Source: JASLEW01 sp035544895
GTDB taxonomy: Bacteria > Acidobacteriota > Thermoanaerobaculia > Multivoradales > UBA5704
Length of the DNA: 64,000 bases
Reading direction: 5' to 3'
Assembly: GCA_035544895.1 (NCBI GenBank)
Contig: DASZZM010000043.1
Span: forward strand, 1-64,000
Under the pieces are notes generated by a model. That model saw nothing but the letters and a program-made list of their open reading frames with translations. It had not been told where the DNA came from and searched no databases. Below, piece by piece: positions 47,118-55,318 of the stretch (position 1 is the stretch's first letter; the number at the start of each line of letters is the position of its first letter). The position numbers were made by a program, and so were the translations under genes.

Positions 47118-47687
47118 ATGAAGGACATCGGTAAGGCGGAAACCAGGGAAACGCAGCTTAGTCGATCATGGTTCCTCAGAATCCGTAACCTCATCAGTGG
47201 GGCACTCGCTTCTGTAGGCGGCTTCGCCGCGACGGCACTCTCGGCGCAAGCCCGATTTCAGGAACGGATACCCAGGCAAGTACCTTCTTCACGGTTTCCT
47301 CCAGGCGTTGGGGGTGTGAGTCCTGACAGCGGGGGTGGGGGTTCGGGGAGTGGCGATTTTTCGCTTATCGGGTTTCTTATCGTGGTCGCTATTTTGTGTG
47401 CCGTCGTGTGGCTCTGCTTCAAGATATACACCAAAGCAACTGATGAGAGTGCTTTGTTGTCGAAGGTTCTCGGGATTTTCTTTTATCTGATAGCTGCCGT
47501 GGCGGCTGCCGTGGCGGCTACCAATAGCAGGAAAGGGGAGGTGCTTGAGACGATGTTTTGGGCGGTGCTTGTAACCCCTCTGGTTTCTGTAATCCCGATT
47601 TCTATTCTTATTTGTCTGCCCTATCTCGGCATCGTGCATCTTAAAGAACGCGCCGAGCGCCGCAGGGAAAGAAGAACGAGACCTTAG
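47118..47687 (+). CDS. Hypothetical multi-helix membrane protein
   Basis: A 189-residue protein with membrane helices at about 25-43, 86-108, 122-135 and 148-170, a Gly/Ser-rich linker (DSGGGGSGSGDFS), and a basic C-terminus (ERAERRRERRTRP). Topology resembles small channel or pilin-assembly proteins, but no family is recognised. It lies in a lower-GC block with the two genes before it. Confidence 0.55.
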   Translation: MKDIGKAETRETQLSRSWFLRIRNLISGALASVGGFAATALSAQARFQERIPRQVPSSRFPPGVGGVSPDSGGGGSGSGDFSLIGFLIVVAILCAVVWLCFKIYTKATDESALLSKVLGIFFYLIAAVAAAVAATNSRKGEVLETMFWAVLVTPLVSVIPISILICLPYLGIVHLKERAERRRERRTRP

Positions 47688-47751
47688 CCGTGCAGGTCTC
47701 CAAGCCAATGCGCGCCTTTGGAGCCAACATGAAGATTCGCGGTGGGTCGCC

Positions 47752-47779
47752 TTGACGAGTCGCGTGCCTGGCGTACACT
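47752..47779 (+). promoter_or_regulatory. Promoter of the toxin-antitoxin pair
   Basis: TTGACG (47,752-47,757), 16 bases, TACACT (47,774-47,779). The antitoxin ATG is only nine bases after the -10, so the transcript is probably leaderless, explaining the missing ribosome-binding site. Confidence 0.55.
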
Positions 47780-47787
47780 CAAAGCAT

Positions 47788-48009
47788 ATGATCAAGACCG
47801 ATCTCATCAAGCAGGCTTTGGAGCTCCCGGCCGAGGAGCGCAGCGAGTTGGCCGCCCTCCTCTGGGAGAGCGGCATCCCGAGTGGTCCCACCGAGACGCC
47901 TGCGTGGCATCTGCCGCTCGTGCGCGAGAGCCTCGCCGCCTACCGCGCGCATCCTGAGAGCGCCCTTTCCCTTAAGGAACTCGAAGAGCAACTCCGCAGC
48001 GAGGGATGA
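47788..48009 (+). CDS. Antitoxin, addiction-module component family
   Basis: A 73-residue protein (MIKTDLIKQALELPAEERSE) with the helical start and ELAALLWES pattern of the short 'putative addiction module component' family that pairs with ParE/RelE toxins. It would bind the toxin and the promoter. The stop overlaps the toxin start (ATGA). Confidence 0.75.
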   Translation: MIKTDLIKQALELPAEERSELAALLWESGIPSGPTETPAWHLPLVRESLAAYRAHPESALSLKELEEQLRSEG

Positions 48010-48302
48010 TCTGGTTCTCCTCGGAGGCCGCCGAGGATCTGCGCAGCATCCGCGCGTGGTATCAGCAGCCAGAGCCGGCTTTGGCCGATCAATTTCTGAC
48101 GGCAGTACGACTGACGGCGCGCATCATTCTGAGGCATCCGCTCGCCTTCCGGGAGGTCGAGGCCGGCATCCGGCAGGCGTCGTTACCGCGGTTTCCATAT
48201 CTGCTCTATTACCAGCCTCAAGACGACGGGATTGTGGTTCTCCGAGTGCTGCACATGAGGCGCCGGCCGATGGCTCGACGAAAAATGGGAGAAATGGCAT
48301 AG
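48006..48302 (+). CDS. ParE/RelE-family toxin
   Basis: A 98-residue protein: WFSSEAAEDLRSIRAWYQQ, ADQFLTAVRLTARIILRHP, SLPRFPYLLYYQPQDDGIVV, VLHMRRRPMARRKM. These are the helical hairpin and beta-sheet motifs of ParE-like toxins (gyrase or ribosome targeting). It overlaps the antitoxin gene and stabilises the island. Confidence 0.82.
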   Translation: MIWFSSEAAEDLRSIRAWYQQPEPALADQFLTAVRLTARIILRHPLAFREVEAGIRQASLPRFPYLLYYQPQDDGIVVLRVLHMRRRPMARRKMGEMA

Positions 48303-48374
48303 GGTATTGTCATTTCTCACGCCACAGAAGGACCGTCAGCGGACGAGGTGGTCAGATCGAGGTGTAACCATTCC

Positions 48375-49982
48375 TCACGCGGCACGTTTGTCTTCCTTGG
48401 CCTCGCCCACCAATGCTCTATCCTGTACGAGCGCGTGGAGACGTTGGAGTTTGTCGACGAGGTCAAGGATTTGCGGGTCTCGATCGCGTATGCCGGTTCT
48501 AACGTCCTCTACAGTGCTCCACATCTTAGGAAAATCGACGCCTTCCGGCTGCCTCTGAAACGGTTTTGCCGCGTCGATATTGAGTTCCCGGCCTTTGAGG
48601 GTCGAGTTCGATCCTGCGACAGCGAGGATCAGGCGCTGTATCTCCAGATCTCTCGTCTGAAACCAGGAAAGCGCGCGAAGATTGAAGGAAACCAGCATCC
48701 GTGCCGGTTCTAACCATGCTTGGGGTGCGGCCTCTGCCTGCTGCGCGAGGCGGAGCTTCTCGCGGTTCAGAAGCTCCCTCTGTTTTACGAACTCCTCCTC
48801 GGAGATGAGGTCCCTCACCCGCATGAGGGTGAGGTTGTCGAGCTGCTTGAGAACCGCAGCCATCGCGGCCTCGGCGGAGCGCCGTCCCACGGCATCGATC
48901 GCGGTCTCTTCGCCTGCCGCCTCTTCGAGGCGGGCGACGGTCCAGCGATGGATCTCGTCGGGAACGGAGAGCTCCGAAAGAAACTTGAGGATCGCCTCTT
49001 CGAGCTTGGGGAGGGAGATGGCAGGCTCCGTACAGCCGGGCTTTCTCTTGCGCGTGCAGTGGTAATAGACGAAGCGCAGGCCCGAAGGCTTCACCTTCTC
49101 CTCGGCGGTAACCGCGCAGCCGCAGGCACCGCAGCGGATGAGGCCCGTGAAAGCGAACTCCCGCACCTTTGGGCGGGGCCGGCCGGGGCGGCCGAGAAGG
49201 TCTTGCACGCGCTCGAACTCCTCCAGGGTGACCATGGGCTCGTGCTTGCCAGGATAGCTTCGCCCGTGGCGCTCGATGACGCCCGCATAGAAGGGTTCGC
49301 CGAGGATCTTGTAGAGGGCGCCGAGGGTAAGGGCCTTGCCGCCCGTGCGCTTGCGCTTCTTCGTGCGCAGTCCCCACTGGTCAGTCGCGATCTCAAGGAT
49401 CTGCCGGGGCGAGTACGTGCCGGTGAGCATCAGGTCCCACATGCGGCGCATAAGCGGAAAGCGCTCCGGGTCCGGGATGATGGTGCGCCCTTCCCGGTCG
49501 TTCAGGTAGCCGGTCGGGGCCATGTTGGGGAGCCAGCCCTTTTCGAGCTTGGTGCGGATACCGCGGCGGATGTTTTCGGAGAGGGAGTCCACGTAATACT
49601 TGGAGTACCCGAAGATGATCGAGAGCATGAACTTGCCCTGCGGATTGTTCTCGAAGGTGAGCGTCGCGAACTTCAAGTCCTTGAGCTGCCCCTTGTCCAG
49701 GAGGAAGATGATCCGGCCGCCGTCCACCGAGTTGCGGGCCAGGCGGTCAGGATGCCAGGCGACGACGCCATCCGCCTCGCCCTTCTCGACCCGCCGGAGC
49801 ATGTCCTCGAAGATGGGGCGGCCCGGCGCCTTCGCGCTCATGGACTCCTCGAAGGTCGCGACGATCGCATCCCCGGCCCAGCCGGCGGCGATGCGCGCCA
49901 TCTCGCTCTTCTGCGATTCGATGGAGAGCACCTGGCGGTCTTCGGCCTCAGAGGACTTGCGGCAATAGAGGAAGTATTTCAT
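48375..49982 (-). CDS. Large serine recombinase (integrase)
   Basis: A 535-residue enzyme. Catalytic Ser10 lies in YCRKSSEAEDRQVLSIESQ; the resolvase core has EADGVVAWHPDRLARNSVDG; the recombinase domain spans about 155-260 and a zinc ribbon (CGACGCAV, CTRKRKPGC) about 280-320; a coiled coil follows (about 370-430), the usual directionality element. It inserts or excises mobile DNA at short att sites. The ATG overlaps the stop of a small upstream gene. It is 22 kb from the comM junction, farther than usual for the integrase of the same element. Confidence 0.93.
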   Translation of the reverse strand: MKYFLYCRKSSEAEDRQVLSIESQKSEMARIAAGWAGDAIVATFEESMSAKAPGRPIFEDMLRRVEKGEADGVVAWHPDRLARNSVDGGRIIFLLDKGQLKDLKFATLTFENNPQGKFMLSIIFGYSKYYVDSLSENIRRGIRTKLEKGWLPNMAPTGYLNDREGRTIIPDPERFPLMRRMWDLMLTGTYSPRQILEIATDQWGLRTKKRKRTGGKALTLGALYKILGEPFYAGVIERHGRSYPGKHEPMVTLEEFERVQDLLGRPGRPRPKVREFAFTGLIRCGACGCAVTAEEKVKPSGLRFVYYHCTRKRKPGCTEPAISLPKLEEAILKFLSELSVPDEIHRWTVARLEEAAGEETAIDAVGRRSAEAAMAAVLKQLDNLTLMRVRDLISEEEFVKQRELLNREKLRLAQQAEAAPQAWLEPARMLVSFNLRALSWFQTRDLEIQRLILAVAGSNSTLKGRELNIDAAKPFQRQPEGVDFPKMWSTVEDVRTGIRDRDPQILDLVDKLQRLHALVQDRALVGEAKEDKRAA

Positions 49983-50158
49983 GTGTTGGTTGGAGGAGGT
50001 TCCGAGGCGGTCTCTGCGGGCAGGCGCTTGGCGAGCGCGAGATAGAGGGTGACGAGCTGCGAAGCGCGGTGGCGCGCATCGGCGAGCGAGATCTCCTCGT
50101 TGAAGACTCGCTTCCAGATCGCCGCGAACTCTTGGAGATCAGCATCTTTGAGCTGCAT
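49979..50158 (-). CDS. Small protein coupled to the serine recombinase
   Basis: A 59-residue helical protein (MQLKDADLQEFAAIWKRVFN, EISLADARHRASQLVTLYLA). Small genes of this type often stand directly before large serine recombinases; role unknown (perhaps a regulator or excision helper). The overlap ATGA couples it to the recombinase. Confidence 0.65.
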   Translation of the reverse strand: MQLKDADLQEFAAIWKRVFNEEISLADARHRASQLVTLYLALAKRLPAETASEPPPTNT

Positions 50159-50252
50159 ACGCCAGAGCGTATGCCGAGCGGTCGAGGAGCAGTAGGAGTC
50201 CATTCCTGCCGCCCGCGGAAAGAAGAGTCACCTGTTTGCATGCAGTTATTTG

Positions 50253-51119
50253 ATGGGCTTTGACCTTTTGGGCTTTAGGTTACCTCCAGCAGAAGGAAAT
50301 GCAAGCAAGTCACCTCGCGCGGCAAGAAAGCCTCTCTTGGCTGGTTCTCTCCGGGAGCCGAGAATCCGAGCCGTGCCTCACCGCTTTGTAAACAAGATCA
50401 TCCAGGGCGACAGTCTCAAAATCCTGCCGCAGTTCCCAGCGGAATCTATCGATCTTCTCCTCACCGACCCGCCCTACGGCATGCGCTACCGCTCCCGTGC
50501 CGGGAGCCGCGCGATCGTTGGCGACGGCGATCTCTCCTGGTTCCGGCCCGTGATCCGGGAGTGCTACCGGGTCCTGCGGCTAAACACCCACGCCTATCTC
50601 TTCTGCAACGAGTACGGACTCGCAACCTTCCGCGCGGAGATGTCCTCCGCCGGGTTCAAGGTGAACCGGCTGCTCGTGTGGGTCAAGGACCAGCACACGG
50701 CCGGCGACCTCGGGGGCAACTATGCGAACCGCAGCGAGTACCTGCTCTTCGGGCACAAGGGCCGCCGTTTCCTCAACGGTCACCGGGACGCCAACGTCCT
50801 CTTCTTCCGACGCGCCGGCCGGAAGCGGGACCACCCCACCGAGAAGCCGGAGGACATGCTGCGGTACCTCATCGCGAAGAGCAGCGCTCCCGGCGAGCTC
50901 GTGCTCGATCCCTTCGCCGGCTCCGGTACGACCTGCCGGGCGGCGAAGGATCTCGGGCGCCGTTATCTCGGGATCGAGATCGATCCGACGTATGCGGAGA
51001 TCGCGCGGCGGCGAATGAAGGCCGTCAGATCACGTTCACGTCCCGGAACTGGACCCGGAAACCCTGGGCTACGACCTCCACGAGGGAGAGATGAGGCAGC
51101 TTCAGCGCCAGGCCCTTGA
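50253..51119 (+). CDS. DNA methyltransferase, beta-class (N4-cytosine/N6-adenine)
   Basis: About 288 residues. Catalytic motif TDPPYG comes before the SAM motif DPFAGSGTT, the order of beta-class enzymes. IIQGDSLKILPQFP precedes it, and HPTEKPEDMLRYLIAKS and GRRYLGIEIDPTYAEIARRR complete the fold. The N-terminal ~40 residues are doubtful: a GTG at 50,373 could be the true start. No endonuclease is adjacent, so it is probably an orphan methylase protecting the element. The 3' end overlaps the convergent next gene by 95 bases. Confidence 0.85.
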   Translation: MGFDLLGFRLPPAEGNASKSPRAARKPLLAGSLREPRIRAVPHRFVNKIIQGDSLKILPQFPAESIDLLLTDPPYGMRYRSRAGSRAIVGDGDLSWFRPVIRECYRVLRLNTHAYLFCNEYGLATFRAEMSSAGFKVNRLLVWVKDQHTAGDLGGNYANRSEYLLFGHKGRRFLNGHRDANVLFFRRAGRKRDHPTEKPEDMLRYLIAKSSAPGELVLDPFAGSGTTCRAAKDLGRRYLGIEIDPTYAEIARRRMKAVRSRSRPGTGPGNPGLRPPRGRDEAASAPGP

Positions 51120-51702
51120 AGCGCAGGCCGAAGCGCGTGGGCACGCCGCTCGGGACGTGCATGTACAGGTTGTTCTCGAAGGCGGCCTCCCGATCGCCGA
51201 AAATGCGGCTGCTCTGGAGGTAGGGCGTGCCGTCGTCGGCGATGAGACGGGATTCCGAAGAGATTCGTAGCTCGCGGTCCGGGGCATCGTTTCTGACGAC
51301 GATCCAGCAGTAAATGTCGGTGCTCTGGCGCCGGCAGGCGTCCAGGGTGAAGACGTAGTTCTCGATCGCCTGTACCCGCGGGTCGGCGGAGGGCTCTGCG
51401 CGAGCGGGAGTTGCCGGCGGGAGACCGCTGCTCTTGGGGACCGCTCCCGATCCCGGCTGCCCTCGCTCTCTGCGCGCCGCGGCGAGCTCCGCGCTCAAGG
51501 ACGCGATGCGATTCTGATCCCTCGTGTGGTCGGCTTCGAGAGTCTGGATGCGGGCTTCGAGGTCTTGGCGCTTATCCTCGGAGTGCCCCTTCTGGATGCC
51601 GACCACGATCGTGGTCGCGGCGCCGATGGCCGCCACAAGGATTGCCGCCCAAAAGCTCCACACATGCGGTCGCCCGCTCGGGGGATCGTCCTTCCCTGCC
51701 AT
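51025..51702 (-). CDS. Hypothetical membrane-anchored protein with coiled coil
   Basis: A 225-residue protein: one membrane helix (about 14-36, WSFWAAILVAAIGAATTIVV), a coiled coil (about 40-85, RQDLEARIQTLEADH), a Pro/Ala linker, and a C-terminal beta-domain (about 110-225; IENYVFTLDACRRQ, VPTRFGLRFKGLALKL) like DUF4352/immunoglobulin-type sheets. GGAGGG lies seven bases before the ATG at 51,702. Function unknown. Confidence 0.55.
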   Translation of the reverse strand: MAGKDDPPSGRPHVWSFWAAILVAAIGAATTIVVGIQKGHSEDKRQDLEARIQTLEADHTRDQNRIASLSAELAAARRERGQPGSGAVPKSSGLPPATPARAEPSADPRVQAIENYVFTLDACRRQSTDIYCWIVVRNDAPDRELRISSESRLIADDGTPYLQSSRIFGDREAAFENNLYMHVPSGVPTRFGLRFKGLALKLPHLSLVEVVAQGFRVQFRDVNVI

Positions 51703-51849
51703 GAGCTGGCCCTCCAAGAGCTGACGAGCCGAGAAGATAGCGGGAAGCGCTCGCGCGCGTCAAGAACGGCGAAGATAAATAAGGCAGCTCTCCGCCTGCG
51801 GCAAGAAAGACCTCCTTGGCGGCTCGCTTCTGGTCGCTACTCTTTCTGC

Positions 51850-52809
51850 ATGCCTTTCACCCGCGCCGTCTTCGATCACCACTCAACCGCCTTGGGCTAC
51901 CACCGCCGGCTTCCTTCGCGCATCCGCACCTACCTCATGGAGACCCGCGGACTCTCGGAGGACGTGATCTGCCGCTACCTCTTGGGCTGGAATGGCTTCC
52001 GCATCACGATCCCGATAAAGAGCCGCGACGGTACGATCGTCTCCTTCCGCCTGGCCCGCGACCCCGAGGACAGCACCAGCCCCAAGATGCTCTCGACTCC
52101 TGGCAGCCGGGTTACCCTCTACGGCCAAGAGATTTTCCGCGATCAGCCGGAGCGCATCGTGATCTGCGAGGGCGAGTTTGACCGCCTGGTGCTTGAGACC
52201 CATGGCTTCCACGGGGTGACTTCGACCGGCGGCGCTGGCGCCTTCCCCGAGGAATGGGCGCGCTTCTTCTTCGGGATTCCCGAGGTCTACGTCTGCTTCG
52301 ACCTGGACGAGGCCGGCAGGCAGGGCGCCGAGCGCGTGGCCCGCTTTATCCAGCACGCGCGGATCGTGACCTTGCCCGCCGAGGTGGGCGAGAAGGGCGA
52401 CCTCACCGATTACTTCGTCCGCCTGAAGCACACAGCCGCCGACTTTGAGGCACTCTTGCGCCATGCCGAGCCGCTCTCCGAGGAGCGGATCGAAAAGAGC
52501 AAGCCTCCGTCTCCCTATCCGGCGCTCTCTCCCCGCGGGTACAAGCGCGTCCAGGGCGCGAAGAAGATGGTGGGGATCGCCGAGGTGGTCGGTGCCTACG
52601 TAAAGCTCCAACCCGCCGGCCGGGTTCTCATGGGCCGCTGTCCTTTCCACGAGGACCGCCGGCCCTCGCTTGCGATCTTCCCTCTCACCAATACCTACCA
52701 CTGCTTCGCCTGTGGCGCCCACGGCGACCAGATATCTTTCCTCAAGGCCAAGGAGGGCTTGGGCTTCTTTGCGGCACTCGACCGATTGGAAAAATGGCGG
52801 AAGGTATGA
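51850..52809 (+). CDS. Primase-like protein with Toprim first and CHC2 zinc finger last
   Basis: A 319-residue protein. An N-terminal part (about 25-60, RTYLMETRGLSEDVICRYLL) and a Toprim core (ERIVICEGEFDRLVLETHGF with Glu; VYVCFDLDEAGRQGAERVA with DxD) are followed after about residue 240 by a CHC2 zinc finger: GRCPFHEDRRPS ... YHCFACGAHGD, with Cys/His/Cys/Cys. In DnaG the zinc finger comes first. It would prime DNA synthesis for element replication. Its stop overlaps the helicase gene by 16 bases (or 4). Confidence 0.82.
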   Translation: MPFTRAVFDHHSTALGYHRRLPSRIRTYLMETRGLSEDVICRYLLGWNGFRITIPIKSRDGTIVSFRLARDPEDSTSPKMLSTPGSRVTLYGQEIFRDQPERIVICEGEFDRLVLETHGFHGVTSTGGAGAFPEEWARFFFGIPEVYVCFDLDEAGRQGAERVARFIQHARIVTLPAEVGEKGDLTDYFVRLKHTAADFEALLRHAEPLSEERIEKSKPPSPYPALSPRGYKRVQGAKKMVGIAEVVGAYVKLQPAGRVLMGRCPFHEDRRPSLAIFPLTNTYHCFACGAHGDQISFLKAKEGLGFFAALDRLEKWRKV

Positions 52810-54146
52810 ACGGGGAGGAAGAGCAGAAGAAGGAGCGGGGTATACCCACTGCCGGCGCCGTTCTCCCCGGAGGCGTTGTGGTCGAGATGGTCTACGACCG
52901 CGAGAAGGGCGAGACCGCCTTCGTCCGCTACGAAGCCGGGAGCTGGACTACGGAGCCTTCGATCGAGACCGCCGCCGACAGGCTCGTACCCATGAGTCCC
53001 AAGAACAACCTCCTCGTGCATGAGGTAGTGCTCCTGCCCTCCGCTCCCGAGGAGTACGGGACAGACGGCGAGCTGCTCCTTGCCGTGCGCGAATTCATCC
53101 ACCGCTATGTGGATCTCTCTCCGGCGTTCGAGGAACTCTCTGCCTCCTACGTCCTTTTCACCTGGCTCTACGATGCCTTCGAGGAGTTGCCGTACCTCCG
53201 CGTCCGCGGCGACTACGGCTCGGGCAAGAGCCGCTTCCTCCTCGCGGTCGGCTCCCTCTGCTACAAGCCGATCTTCGCCTCGGGCACCTCCACTGTTTCG
53301 CCCATCTTCCGCATCCTCGACGCCTTCCGGGGGACCCTGATTGTCGATGAGGCAGACTTCCGGCTCTCCGACGAGAAGGCCGAGGTGGTCAAGATCCTGA
53401 ATAACGGCAATGCCAGGGGCTTCCCGGTTCTGCGAAGCGAAGCCACCTCCCGGCGCGAGTTCGACCCGCGGGCCTACGCGGTCTTCGGCCCCAAGCTCGT
53501 CGCCACCCGCGGCTTCTTCGAGGACAAGGCGCTTGAGAGCCGGTGCCTGACCGAAGAGATGGGCGGCCGGCCTTTGCGCGAGGACATACCGCTCAACCTG
53601 CCGCCGGCCCTGGCAGAAGAGGCGAGGCTGCTCAGAAACAAACTTCTGCTCTTCCGCTTCCGCAACCGGACGCGACCGCGCGATCTTACCGCCGCCGCGG
53701 ATCGGCAGCTCGAGCCCCGGCTGGCACAGATCCTTTCGCCCCTTATGGCGACGATCGAGGATGAGGAGGCAAGAGAGCGCCTCCGCGATCTTGCCCGCGG
53801 CTTCGAGCGGCAGCTCGTCGCCGACCGGGGCATGGAGACCGAGGCGCAGCTCCTCGAAGTCATCCGCGATCTCCGGGCCGCCGAGACCCCGCTCTCAGTC
53901 AAAGAGATCACCGCCCTTTTTGCCGATCGCCACGAGAACGACTACGACCGCAAGGTCTCTCCGAAGTGGGTGGGCTACCTTCTGCGCCGCAAGCTCGGCC
54001 TTCATCCTGAGAAGCGCCACGGCGGCATCTTCGTGATCCCGGACTCGGACAGAGCGATCCTCACCCGGCTCTTTGAGAAGTATGGCGTGCCGACCGAGGA
54101 CATGGGGGACGTGGAGGACATGAAAGCCCCCGCGGAGCAGGGCTGA
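52794..54146 (+). CDS. Helicase-like P-loop ATPase of the replication module
   Basis: A 450-residue protein (start at 52,794 or the ATGA-coupled 52,806). Walker A is RGDYGSGKSRFLLAVG (about 138-152), Walker B GTLIVDEADF; VVKILNNGNARGFPVLRSEA and DPRAYAVFGPKLVATRG complete the core. The last 80 residues hold a winged-helix-like region (LSVKEITALFADRHENDYDR). It resembles D5/DUF3631-type helicases of phages and plasmids. With the primase it likely forms the element's replication unit. Confidence 0.75.
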   Translation: MAEGMNGEEEQKKERGIPTAGAVLPGGVVVEMVYDREKGETAFVRYEAGSWTTEPSIETAADRLVPMSPKNNLLVHEVVLLPSAPEEYGTDGELLLAVREFIHRYVDLSPAFEELSASYVLFTWLYDAFEELPYLRVRGDYGSGKSRFLLAVGSLCYKPIFASGTSTVSPIFRILDAFRGTLIVDEADFRLSDEKAEVVKILNNGNARGFPVLRSEATSRREFDPRAYAVFGPKLVATRGFFEDKALESRCLTEEMGGRPLREDIPLNLPPALAEEARLLRNKLLLFRFRNRTRPRDLTAAADRQLEPRLAQILSPLMATIEDEEARERLRDLARGFERQLVADRGMETEAQLLEVIRDLRAAETPLSVKEITALFADRHENDYDRKVSPKWVGYLLRRKLGLHPEKRHGGIFVIPDSDRAILTRLFEKYGVPTEDMGDVEDMKAPAEQG

Positions 54147-54433
54147 GCTATGCGGCGCAATGGCCTGCGGTGATCTACCTCTCATCTCTCTCATACCCGG
54201 CCAACATCCCCAACGTCCTGATATCCCCGCAGAGCCTCAATCAGCTTGCGGTAGCATTGACAACTTGAGCATATTTCGGTATAATATTAGTGTGCTTAAA
54301 GGTGTGAGCTGTTTGCCGGCAGCAGGATAGACCTCTCAGCCCTCTTCCGGTCTTTCTCTGCCCCGCGAACTTTCCGCCCGCGGAAAGTTTCGCTCTCTCC
54401 ACACGACCTCGCCCGCCGCTTATTCTTTTTGCC

Positions 54434-54754
54434 ATGACGAATATCCACGGACGGCCACTCAATTTTTATCTGCGCTCCTATCGCCGGCACGCGCACCTCA
54501 GCCAGGAGGAGCTGGCGCACCTTTTGGGCGCCGCAACCGCCGCCAAGGTGTCGCGCTATGAATCCGGGAACCGTATCCCCTCCCTTCAGACCGGACTCGC
54601 CTACGAGGCGGCGCTTGGCGTTCCCGTTTCCAAGCTCTTCCGCGGCACCTACGAGGAGATCCGGGAGTTGGTCGAAGAGCGCCGCCGCAAGATGAGAGCT
54701 GAGAAGGAGCGACGGCAAGCGAAGCTCGGTGCTGCAATTCACTCTGTTGCCTGA
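54434..54754 (+). CDS. Xre-family transcriptional regulator
   Basis: A 106-residue protein with an HTH (HAHLSQEELAHLLGAATAAK, RYESGN, about 20-60), a dimerisation helix, and a Lys/Arg-rich tail. Its stop is one base before the ATG of the RuvC-like gene. It probably controls the recombination/transfer module. Confidence 0.8.
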   Translation: MTNIHGRPLNFYLRSYRRHAHLSQEELAHLLGAATAAKVSRYESGNRIPSLQTGLAYEAALGVPVSKLFRGTYEEIRELVEERRRKMRAEKERRQAKLGAAIHSVA

Positions 54755-54755
54755 G

Positions 54756-55259
54756 ATGAGAACCCTGCCGCCGGATACAACGATCCTCGCAATTGATCCC
54801 ACCAGAAAGGGTTTTGCCTTCGCCGTCCTTGAAACTCCGAGCTTCCTCGTCGATTGGGGTATGAAGAATGCCCGCGCGAAGAGCGGCGATCTCCGCCGGA
54901 AGGTGGATGATCTCCTCTCACGCTACAAGCCTGCCCTGCTCGTCGTCGAAGATCTTGCCGCGCGTGGCTGCCGGCGCCGGAAGCGGGCACGCAGGGAGAT
55001 CAAGTCGATCGAGCGCCTTGCCCGGAGGCGCGTGCGGATGGCGCGCGTCGCCCGCCTCGCGGTCCAGAATGCTTTCGCGCCGGGGCAAAGCAAGTACGAG
55101 GTGGCGTTGAAGCTCGCGGAACTCTTCCCGGTGCTCGCGCCCCGGCTGCCGAGGAGACGCAAAGCCTATACCACGGAAGACGCGCGGATGAACATCTTCG
55201 ATGCACTCGGGTTTATAGCGGCGCTATTGGGCCGTGCAGAAGGGCAGTCTCCGAGGTGA
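54756..55259 (+). CDS. RuvC-like Holliday-junction nuclease
   Basis: A 167-residue RNase H-fold protein. TILAIDPTRKGFAFAVLE carries the first Asp, LLVVEDLAARG the Glu, and DARMNIFDALGFIAA the last two acidic residues, the pattern of RuvC/phage resolvases. A very basic middle segment (RRRKRARREIKSIERLARRR) would contact DNA. The ATG at 54,756 is used; an in-frame GTG at 54,729 overlaps the Xre gene. Confidence 0.72.
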   Translation: MRTLPPDTTILAIDPTRKGFAFAVLETPSFLVDWGMKNARAKSGDLRRKVDDLLSRYKPALLVVEDLAARGCRRRKRARREIKSIERLARRRVRMARVARLAVQNAFAPGQSKYEVALKLAELFPVLAPRLPRRRKAYTTEDARMNIFDALGFIAALLGRAEGQSPR

Positions 55260-55318
55260 CCCTTTCCGGCAAAGACTGCCTCCTTTACGGGTGAGGCAGC
55301 GCTCGCGAAAATGGAGCG

